Shown: piece by piece, positions 36,165 through 45,207 of the stretch
Layout: each line of letters opens with the position of its first letter
How positions within the stretch are numbered: the first letter of the stretch is position 1
Translations under genes and position numbers: made by a program
NCBI GenBank assembly: GCA_030062745.1
Contig: CP099843.1
Coordinates: 18,890,997 to 18,954,996, forward strand
Source: Capitulum mitella
Lineage: Eukaryota; Arthropoda; Thecostraca; Pollicipedomorpha; Pollicipedidae
Reading direction: 5' to 3'
DNA length: 64,000 nucleotides
The notes under the pieces: generated by a model
What the model saw: the letters and a program-made list of their open reading frames with translations, nothing else
Database searches by the model: none
What the model was told of the DNA's origin: nothing

Positions 36165-36300
36165 GATGCTGGACTGTGTATGGCGTCTGGTGATCCAGCT
36201 CTGTGGCGGCGCTGGACTGTGTGGGGCGCTCTGGTGATCCAGCTCTGTGGCGGTGCTGGACTGTGAAGGGCGCTCTGGTGATCCAGCCGTGCGGTCCAGC
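36165..36300 (+). repeat. 43-bp tandem repeat, three units
   Basis: GCTGGACTGTG...GGTGATCCAGCTCTGTGGCGG starts near 36168, 36211 and 36254, a spacing of 43 bases. The GC-rich DNA downstream (to about 36510) keeps frames open on both strands. Confidence 0.75.
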
Positions 36301-36564
36301 GTCCACGAACACCGTTGCCGGCCGTGGACTGAACGATCCATCACGGGGCCGGCGACGTCTCGGCCGTGATGATGGTGTCCTGTCGCCGCCGCCGGCTCAG
36401 CTGTTCCGCGCCGGACACCTGTCACCCGCCGCCGTCTCACGGGCGCAAATGACAGGCACGGGCCGCGTTGGTTCACACGCGTTACCGCCCGGGGATCCCA
36501 GCAACTGACAGCTGGCGACAACTTCAGCGCTGGACTATGGGTTCGAAGATGGGAAAGGAACCTC

Positions 36565-37577
36565 TGAAACTGTTTGAATATATTGCTCATTAAAGATCAC
36601 GGCATAATGCGACCGTACCAGCTTGGTCTCGTTTTTCTCCACGTCTCTGATCAGACTTTTGGTTTCGGGAAGTGAGCTATAAATTAGGTTTCCAAGGCTC
36701 GTCATACATAATGCGAATAGTAGGTTAGAAATCATCTCTTCAAAATTACAACGTTTCGGAGATTTTTTCTAAATCGTCAGGTAAATATCAAAATGCACAG
36801 CGAAACAACGAATAGGTGCTTACAAGAGCAACAGTTCAATGCGCATGCAAAAAGTATAACTGACCTCACACTGAGAGGAAAGAACGGTTGTGTTTAATAC
36901 AGGGGAACTGTCGCACATGATTTCCGTTGTTTGTTGAGGCTCGGGTTAGGGTTGCGAATGTACAGGGCCTCGAGAACAGGTAAACGACGGCGATCATTAC
37001 ATGACTGAATGATAGTGGTGTTGTCGGTGTTAATCCGTCTGGTGATGTCTTGTTTGTGTTTTTATGCCATGTGTTCCCTGGGTGCATCGTCTCTCAAGTG
37101 CATGGTTAACCGTCTGGATAATGATGTCACCGTCGCGTCAGTGTAACTTATTCCTTGCAGTCTACACCCTGTATCCGGGCATGAGAACTGGTAAATTACA
37201 TTAGCTGACTTAAGCTGGCTTTTGACTGTGGCAGGACTGTTCTTCATCCCTATGCTAATTGTTTTCGTGCAGTTTATCATCAAATGTAGTTTTTCACTGT
37301 TTTTGCGTGTTACGTTGCTCCCGACTACACCTCTAATTATGCGCTCATAGATTTTATAGGCAGAAGACATTTTATTTTTGAAATACAGATTGATGTTACT
37401 GCACTTGTTTGGCGTCGTCACTGGTGTGGCTGTTTCCTATTGTAAGATGTTTGTACTTCTTGGTCTATCTGGGTATTACTATAGCCATTATTAACGAACA
37501 TTTGCCTTGTGCGTTCAAGTTTAGTGTGCAGTGCCTGCCACGTGGCGCAGGTGCGTACAGATCGCCGTGCGAACGCA
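36565..37577 (-). mobile_element. Penelope-like retroelement fragment (broken), left arm
   Basis: The minus strand encodes the C-terminal GIY-YIG endonuclease region typical of Penelope-like elements. Recognisable pieces are a VIYQFSCPDTGC-type start of the nuclease, a TxxSRRLTMHL motif and a DDAPREHM motif, then the lysine/arginine-rich tail. The preceding linker (SPATVKSQLK) is also family-typical. The copy is a broken 3' fragment with no complete reverse transcriptase domain. It is arranged head to head with the next entry. Confidence 0.7.
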
Positions 37578-37579
37578 CT

Positions 37580-39240
37580 CGCGTGCCACGCGCGTGCGTG
37601 GCAAGTGGCTCGTGGCATGTTCGGCACAGCACACCGAACTCGAACGCACAAGGCAAATAATCGCTAATAACGGCCATAGTAACACCAAGACGGACCAAGA
37701 AGTGCATAATATCTTGCAACAGGTCACAGCCACAACTGTGGCAACACCAAACAAATTCACCATCAAGCTATATTACAAAAATCAAAAGTGTTCTGCCTGT
37801 AAACCCGATGGGCACATTGTTAAGGGTATAGTCAGGAGCAACGTAACATGTAAAAACAGTCAAGGCAAATTCCAACTGACGACATCCTATAAGAACAGGG
37901 AAATAACTAGCATGGTAATGAAAAATAGTCCTGCCACAATCAAAAATCACCTTAACCCGCCACCGACTGGGGGAGGGGAAGACGGCCGGTTGACCGCCGC
38001 CCGAGGTTTTTCCAAGATTGCGAGAGAACGAATGAACGCCGCGCCACAAAACCTCGTGTATATTTTGTTTAATCACTTCTACACCTTGTTTCAAAGTTAT
38101 GACCTCAGGTCACTTAATGTGTCTGACCTAAGCCCGGTCAGGTGGACGTATGTCCAAAAAGTTTAGCGCCCTGTAACTTTCTCGGAAAACATTTTATCAC
38201 AATAATATGACAAAAATAGCCATAAAATGACATTTTTCAAATAGAGTATATTCATATATATATTGAAATAGAGTAAATTCAAATGATTGAAAACGTTTAC
38301 AGATAATGTTAAATGCACACGAGATCATTCCAAGTGACCCCAATGTCACTGGAGGCCATTTAAGGTGAAAGGTCACAAGTTGATTTGAAGAACGATTGAC
38401 TATGACAGTTCCCCTTTTTCATGTACCTGGCACCGCCTTTGCTAACATTATACAAACATTGTAATGCGATTGTTTACTTCTTTAGTATAACATGACTAGC
38501 AGAAGCCAAAAAAGGGTGTTTGCGTCTTGTTCATTCAGTAAGTAGAAAACTAATCCACCCATTTTTGAAACCCTGTGAACGCACACGAATTTTCTCAAAA
38601 TTTCAGATTTGCGGGCCCATGGTAAAAGCCCTATCCATAATCTCTCGATTCATGCCAGTTTCATCGAAATCGGTTGATAAACAACGGAATTATAAGACGT
38701 CCAAAAGTACCCCCCATTTTGACATTTTTGCCCCCCTGTATCCACGAATTTCAAAATTTTGAAAATTTCTTTTTATAAAAATGTAGTTCACGTCACGGCA
38801 AATCGATTGCCGTTTGTTGCGATGAAATCGGACAAGTAGTTCTCGAGATCTCAGGGCGAGGCCGAATCCGCCCCCCCTGTCGGGAATCGACCATACCGTC
38901 TAGCCCTCCGGGAATAGGGTTAAACACAACCGTTCTTTCCTCTCAGTGTGAGGTCAGTTATACTTCTTGCATGCGCATTGAACTGTTGCTCTAAACGTCT
39001 ATTCGTCGTTTCGCTGCGCATTTTGATATTTACCTGGCGATGGAGAAAGAATCTCTAAAACGTTGTAATTTTGAAGAAATGTTTTCGAACCTACTATTCG
39101 CATTATGTACGTATGACGAACCTTGGAATCCTATTTATAACTCATTTCCCGAAACCAAAAGTCTGATGAGAGATGTGGAAAAAAATCGAGAAGAAGCTGG
39201 TACGACCACAATATGCCGTGATCTTTAATTAGCAATACAT
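37580..39240 (+). mobile_element. Penelope-like fragment (broken), right arm, interrupted
   Basis: The plus strand from about 37630 to 37951 matches the left arm in inverted orientation (HTELERTRQ.., TPNKF.., SPATIKNHL). From 38920 to 39240 it again matches the distal part of the left arm (TTAAACACAACCGTTCTTTCC..). Between them sits the TTAA element at 37956-38919. The copy is broken. It forms a large inverted repeat with 36565-37577 around a centre near 37578. Confidence 0.65.
37956..38919 (-). mobile_element. Non-autonomous TTAA-target element, copy 2
   Basis: It is bounded by TTAA at 37952-37955 and 38920-38923. Read on the minus strand from the right end it begins CCCTATTCCCGGAGGGCTAG, closely matching the left end of copy 1 at 1538, and continues with the same interior (GGCAATCGATTTGCCGTG...). 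It is shorter than copy 1 by about 260 bases. It lies inside the Penelope-like right arm. Confidence 0.7.
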
Positions 39241-39249
39241 AAAAGAGCA

Positions 39250-39700
39250 TGTTCTGCCTAAGGAGACGAATATATATATATATATATTTGTGTAGTGAGG
39301 AGGTATATTTTTTAAGGCATGGTCCGTTAAAAACAAAGGCATGTCCCGCATTTACGATTCAAGTCCTCTGGCCTTTTTTTGGCAAAGTTGCCCGACTACA
39401 TATCAAATGTAGGAAATTATTCATTTACTGTCATGCTTAAGTTTCGAGACATTCATACCTTATCTTCAGATATTGAAGAATGGTGAACCTTCAGATTAGA
39501 GGAATTGGTGCAAGAAACAGTTTGCAAATTATTCACAGTGCACCAGGTTTATGTGTAATATGCACCATCAATATAGGAACTAAATAAATGGATAAAAAGG
39601 TTAATCTCTGTCCGTAAGAAACGATGAATTCTGAGGGAGGCAACGCCCTGTTCCTCGCAACTCTATGGTTATACAAGAATTTAGTTATTTTTTTAGAGCT
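39250..39700. other. No gene recognised; short (TA)n tract
   Basis: A (TA)n run lies at about 39270-39288. No frame is supported. Confidence 0.4.
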
Positions 39701-39704
39701 GGCT

Positions 39705-40470
39705 ATTTTCATGAATATGCACACTGCCGTATTCGAAGCCGTCTCACGTTATGGCATGTTCGTAATATGCTCGCACTGTCCGTGAGTTGTCGCGTTATTG
39801 TCTCTTTACGTTTTTTTCTCATACGTTGTAGTAGCGCGCTGTGACGTAGTTGCATAGTGACTCGTCTGGGGGGCGTCGTTGTGTAGTGCACTGGACGAAG
39901 TCTGCAACCTTCGTGACCAAAGCAAGTAAATCGGTACACTACAATGATGCTCTTAAATCTGTCTGATCGTGCATGGTTGTTTTTGACGGGGAAATCGGAA
40001 ATCTCTCTCTTTTTGTGGTAAATGATTAACTGCACTCTTCGCAACGTTCTTGCTGATCATTTCGCGACGCGATATCCCTGACCGTTTTTCCGTCTTGTTT
40101 GTGGGAATGTGTCATTTGGTTTCGGTTACGGATTACACTGCACTACCGAAACCCCGATTACACTATGCTACCAAAACTCAGATTACACTATACTATCGAA
40201 ACCCAGATCACGCTATACTACCGAAGCCCAGATTATACTACACTACCAAAACCCAGATTACAGATTACACCGGAAACCAGATTACACCTATACTACCGAA
40301 ACCAAATGACTTGCTACAAACAAGACGAAAAGCGATTAGGGAGATAGTGTCGCGATGTGTTCAGCCAAAACATGACGAAAGCTACAGTTCAACATTTATT
40401 ACAAAAAAAAAAGAGAGATTTCCGACCGGTGTGGTATACCAATTTACTTGTGAATACGAGTGGTGAAAAC
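39705..40470. mobile_element. Second head-to-head pair of Penelope-like fragments (broken)
   Basis: The minus strand at 39709-40044 encodes a GIY-YIG-like start (VVYRFTCFGHEGC) and a following RRVTMQL motif. The plus strand at about 40320-40466 encodes the related beginning (GVVYQFTCEYEW) preceded by the same KKKERF/KKREIS-type linker. The two pieces are inverted relative to each other around the 25-bp minisatellite at 40143-40310. Both are short, broken fragments. Confidence 0.55.
40143..40310 (+). repeat. 25-bp minisatellite
   Basis: The unit CTACCGAAACCCAGATTACA + CTATA is repeated about six to seven times with substitutions, decaying toward the right end. It lies at the centre of the inverted pair of Penelope-like fragments. 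Confidence 0.8.
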
Positions 40471-40772
40471 GTCTCTCGGTAGACAATAAATAAATAATTT
40501 TGTACATTTGGCATCTAATTTGGACAGCTTTTCTAAAAAAAGGTCGGGGAACTTGAAAGATGCATGAAAAATTAGTAAATGAGAAACAAGAGGTCCTTAT
40601 TAACGAAACGACCCCCCTTAAACACACACGCGCGCACGCACGCACGCAAGCATGCACGCTCATATATATATGTATGTATATATGCAAATATCGTTCAACG
40701 TGGTTGTGTTTCCACACTGCGTCCTTTTTTTGTACACACTTTCCGGCTTTCTCACGACTTTTCGCTAATCAG

Positions 40773-40836
40773 ACGAGACATTATGACGCAGATTGCTGAA
40801 AGAATGAGCCATCGAGACAAGAAAATTACATTCAAG
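40773..40836 (+). CDS. Candidate 64-bp internal exon
   Basis: A pyrimidine-rich tract (TTTCCGGCTTTCTCACGAC..CTAATCAG) ends at 40772, and a donor AAG|GTAATA begins at 40837. The enclosed frame, entered with one spare base, reads RDIMTQIAERMSHRDKKITFK with no stop. The peptide is not recognised. Both splice signals and an open frame fit, but the segment is short, so chance agreement is possible. No neighbouring exon is identified. Confidence 0.35.
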
Positions 40837-41289
40837 GTAATAATTGGTATAGTAACAAGTTATCCGGTAAGTTATGTCTATTTTTAGTGCTTCAACGTTT
40901 CAACTCACGTTGGTCATCTTCGGGAACTAAATTAAACAGTTCATACCATAGAGAGAGAAGTGAGGGAGAAGAAAAAACTTGGAGACATCTAGCACAATGA
41001 TAAGTACGTTACATTTACAGCGAATCCGATGTGCGCAGCATCTAAAAGAATATCCGTATAGGCATAGCCTGTTGATATGGGCGTCCAGAAGCTCCACCCA
41101 AGACAATGAAATCCTAATTGGAGGAGGTGACTGAAATCTGGGAACAGGCATCTGTAACTTCTGTCTTTTTTACATTCGTTGAAAATGAAAAACAATGGAA
41201 CACTACGCTTTTTTAGAATAAACTAAAAACATGCACGTAAGCGGCCACAAAACTAAACTGATCGGGAGTTCATGCCTTGAGGAAACAAT

Positions 41290-41930
41290 AGCTGAATGGA
41301 GAAATTATTTTGCAAGCCGAGCATGCGAACGGTCTCTGGTTTGTACGCCTAGAACGCGACTGTCATCTCCTCCAAACATTATCTGATCGATGGGCGGCCG
41401 ATCCAAGAAGATAGAGCACTTGTAATGTCCTTGAACAGCAGTCGTAAAAATGAACGCGCGATCAGTTTTTCTGTTGTAGGCAATTTTCAGACATAACGTC
41501 CCGATGCTGTCGTCGTTGTTACCTGTATAGCGTCGTTGCGGAAAAGAGGTAACCTCCGGGCGTCGTCAAATCGCATTACTTGCTCAAGCTCTGACGCACG
41601 AAACAAAGCTCACGAACGTCTTCGGGTTCAAAATTCTGTGCTCCCATCGCTTGAACATAATGTCTGTTGATGACCTTTCGGTTTTCTTCAAGCAAACTGC
41701 GGGTGCTATTGATTTCAAATCTACAAGCTGTTCATCCAGAAGAACCCTGTTCATGATCCTGATGTTGTTTGGCCGGTACCCTCGCCGTCACGTTGACTGA
41801 TGCAGCAGAAGATCGCAGCTCCACATGTGCCTTGTCTTCCGTGGTGGCAAGTGGAGATAAACTGGACGTCCGACCATCTTCAACTTCTTTCCCATCAACC
41901 TTGCTATCTGTCTTGTCTGACATCACGCCA
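41290..41930 (-). pseudogene. Unrecognised minus-strand coding remnant
   Basis: From a possible start near 41923 (MSDKTDSKVDGKEVEDG) the minus strand shows coding-like text in more than one frame. Pieces include RSLLEENRKVINRHY, FEPEDVRELCF, RFDDARRLPLFRND and, further on, GTLCLKIAYNRK and RPPIDQIMFGGDDSR. The character of these peptides (charged N-terminus, then globular) suggests one intronless gene that is no longer intact. I do not recognise the family and cannot say whether it is a host retrocopy or came from a mobile or viral source. It is therefore treated as a fossil and its breaks are not listed. Confidence 0.4.
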
Positions 41931-41959
41931 TGTTTCGAAACACAAATGGAATGTGCTTA

Positions 41960-42540
41960 ATGCGTAGTCCAAATTACTGAGATCATCTTTTGCACATAAC
42001 TTCAGAATATCTAACAAATCCAGCTACTGTGGTCTTCTTGCTTCATGTCACTGAGCGGCATTTGCGAATTAACTTGATATGAGTTGAATACTTTCCTAGT
42101 CACGTTTAAACCAAAAATATGAACAATGGTGTCAGTGGAAGGGTGTTAATTACCGTCTTCACAATGTAACCTGTATGTGCGGCCCTGGTCTAGAGCAACC
42201 AACGGAACAGCCCTAAAAATCTCGAGAATGCAAATATAATTCTGTCTGAGTCTGTCTGTTGCAATTCCGAACTAAAACGTAGCACGCTCGGTTTTGTTGC
42301 CAGTGCCTCTTGTGAAAAAACATAAGTACGACCAAAAAAACATTTACCGAGGAAAGGTTTGCAGACATCCCAAACCAACGCTACGCAGTTATGCGTGAGG
42401 ATACTCAACATCATGGTGGTAGATAAAAATACACTTAGCCTACACTCAGACTTACAGAGTCTTGGTTCATACATCAAGAGTCTAAATCAATACATACAAT
42501 CATTTTCCACCACAAGAAGTTAACGCTAACTTATTTCATT
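41960..42540. other. No gene recognised
   Basis: A 95-residue minus-strand frame at 42190-42477 lacks any motif. Confidence 0.4.
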
Positions 42541-42544
42541 TCCA

Positions 42545-43462
42545 CTTTGCTTTAGCCCTACCCCAGTTGGGAGGAAGGGTTTCAGGAGGCCTCCTCTGGT
42601 TTTCTGCTCACCATTTCCAGTCTTTTGAAGCAACTTCACGAAACCTGGTGAAGTTTGCTCACTGTTTACAACAACCATTTATAACAACCCAAACAGTTAT
42701 TTATAACAACCCAACAGCATAAAACTCCCTGAGTTTTATGCCGAATTTTCATAATTCTGTTTTGCTCGGGGCTAGAGCTAGGTCAAGTTTTTCAGAGACA
42801 CCTCAGGCCATTTTTGGTACTGTTGAATGTAACAGCAAAATGGCTGCAAAGAAACTTTAAGATACAACTTGAAATTTTGGATGACTGTATGGGTAAACAA
42901 CTGGACAAACATAAAACATTTTTTCTTGACCTGAGGTCACTTCACACGGTTAGGTACAGGTCAGAATTCCAAATTTAATTTCATTTAAATATTTTTCACG
43001 CTAATTTTTAAAATGCAAAATCCAGAATTTGTATGACTTAACGCAGTACCCTCTACTTGCGATTTAACTTTCTTTATATCAGGTCGGATCACAGAGCTAT
43101 GACCTAAAGTGTCCGCGCGTGTACCCTACATCACGACGACCATAAACATGACTTTTAAAAATTTAGTCAATAAAAATGGTTGGGAACGTTTTTTTTTTTT
43201 TAACACTGGCAATGAACTAAGTGCCATTCCATGTGACTCTCAAGTCATTTGAGATTATTTAAGGTCAAACGCCTTAAGTTTACCTGATGAACATGCCACC
43301 ATGATAGTTCCCACTTCATATCATGTCCCTGGCGCCGCCTGTGCCCACACTATAGAAACAAGGTAACACGATTTGTACTTTTGAAATATAACATGACCAG
43401 TAAAAACTAAAAAGCAACTTATATGTTAATTCAGTAAACGAATGCCCTCATTTTCCAAGCCT
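42545..43462 (-). mobile_element. Old TTAA-family relative, cut by the Mutator-like element
   Basis: On the minus strand the order of phrases follows TTAA-type copies 1 and 2: the TTAG-CCCTACCCC edge with a GAGGCCTCC..GGTTTT motif, GACCTGAGGTCAC, then the CATGACCAGTAAAAACTAAAAAG and CATTTTCCAAGCCTTGTGAA stretch that parallels copy 2 near 38490-38577. The homology stops at the insertion site of the 8.9-kb element. The sequence past the far end of that element does not obviously continue it. Confidence 0.5.
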
Positions 43463-43471
43463 TGTGAAAGT
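43462..43471. other. Target-site duplication, left
   Basis: TTGTGAAAGT matches 52401-52410 exactly. If the first base belongs to the right terminus, the duplication is 9 bases, the usual Mutator-like length. Confidence 0.75.
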
Positions 43472-43486
43472 CATGTCTGTCAAGAC

Positions 43487-43519
43487 AGCCCACGCTCAGC
43501 CCACGGTCAGCCCAAACTC
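43487..43519 (+). repeat. Subterminal 11-bp repeats, left end
   Basis: Three tandem units, AGCCCACGCTC, AGCCCACGGTC and AGCCCAAACTC, lie 15 bases inside the left terminus. Four related units in inverted orientation lie at 52344-52387. Short subterminal repeats of this kind are commonly transposase-binding sites; that role is inferred. Confidence 0.7.
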
Positions 43520-43689
43520 GAGACCTCTTTAAAATCGCCCAAAACGCGTAAGGAGATAAATGTTGACTAGCTGAGCTCATTGACACCATCAGACGTCCAT
43601 CGCATCTGTTACTTTGCACTACAGAGCAAGAAACACAAAACGCCACAAAAATACCGCGGATACAAATGTACATCAAAACCCCAACAAAT

Positions 43690-45190
43690 AGGTACTCAAA
43701 ATGTTCGTCTCGGACCGCTGAGTCCAAAAATGCAGCACACAACACATTTTGATCATAACATTTTGAGTTAGTGCGAAAAATAACCGTTTTTTTACCCTAT
43801 GCTTTATTTGCCATTGGATTTAACATGGGACCCTATGGAACTGATTTTGGCGGACCCCCTCGATTTCGCCCATTTCTTCTACACGAATACCCAGAACCGT
43901 CATACACACGAAACCATCATCAGAACTCTATCGCATTGATATCCACATGGTCAAATCGGGCTCCAAACAATATACGTCAAAAACACATTTTTTAATGTTA
44001 TTCCAAACCTAGGCAAACAGGTACTCAAAATGTTCGTCTTGTGCCGCTGAGTCCAAAAATAGCGCATACGTAACACTTCGACGAAAATTTTTTGAGTTAT
44101 AGCGAAACGGAACCGTTTTTTTACCCTATGCTTTATTTCCCATTGGATTTAACATGGGACCCTATGGAACTGATTTTGGCGGACCCCTTCGATTTCGCCC
44201 ATTTCTTCTACACGAATACCCAGAATCGTCATACACACGAAACCATCATCAGAACTCCATCGCATTGATATCCACATGGTCAAATCGGGCTCCAAACAAT
44301 ATACGTCAAAAACACATTTTTTAATGTTATTCCAAACGTAGGCAAACAGGTACTCAAAATGTTTGTCTTGTGCCGCAGAGTCCAAAAATGGCTCATACGT
44401 AACATTTCGGCGGAGACTCTTCGAGTTGTAGCGAAACGAAACCGTTTTTCTACCCTATGCTTTATTTCCCATTGGATTTAACATGGGACCCTATGGAACT
44501 GATTTCGGCGGACCCCTTCGATTTCGCCCATTTCTTCTACACTAATACCCAGAACCGTCATACACACGAAACCATCATCAGAACTCCATCGCATTGATAT
44601 CCACATGGTCAAATCGGGCTCCAAACAATATACGTCAAAAACACATTTTTTAATGTTATTCCAAACCTAGGCAAACAGGTACTCAAAATGTTCCTCTTGT
44701 GCCGCAGAGTCCAAAAATAGCGCATACGTAACATTTCGGCGGAGACTTTTCGAGTTGTAGCGAAACGAAACCGTTTTTCTACCCTATGCTTTATTTCCCA
44801 TTGGATTTAACATGGGACCCTATGGAACTGATTTTGGCGGACCCCTTCGATTTCGCCAATTTCTTCTGTACTGGTACCCAGAACCGCAATACACATGAGA
44901 CCATCATCAGAACTTCATCGCATTGATATCCACATGGTCAATGGGGCTCCAAAATATATACGTCAAAAACACATTTTTTATTATTATTCTAAACCTAGAC
45001 AAACAGGTACTCAAAATGTTGGTCTTGTGCCGCAGAGTCCAAACATGGCGCATAAGTAACATTTTGACGGAAACTTTTCGAGTTATAGCGAGACGAAACC
45101 GTTTTTCTACCCTATGCTTTATTTCCCATTGGGTTTAACATGGGACCCTATGGAACTGATTTTGGCGGACCCCTTCGATTTCGTTTCTCT
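43690..45190 (-). repeat. Left satellite arm, ~329-bp units
   Basis: The landmark CCGTTTTTxTACCCTATGCTTT occurs near 43784, 44112, 44440, 44769 and 45098, four full periods of 328-329 bases. The outermost unit is the most diverged. The innermost breaks off near 45185, where the transposase region starts. The orientation is inverse to the right arm. Confidence 0.9.
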
Positions 45191-45207
45191 TCATCTCATG
45201 GGAACCC

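Noticed and set aside
36093-36590. 165-codon minus-strand frame
   Set aside because: It runs over a 43-bp tandem repeat and a CpG-rich stretch; composition and repeats explain it.
40143-40310. Evenly spaced repeats resembling a CRISPR array
   Set aside because: There are no unique spacers; the units are contiguous 25-bp minisatellite copies in a eukaryotic context.
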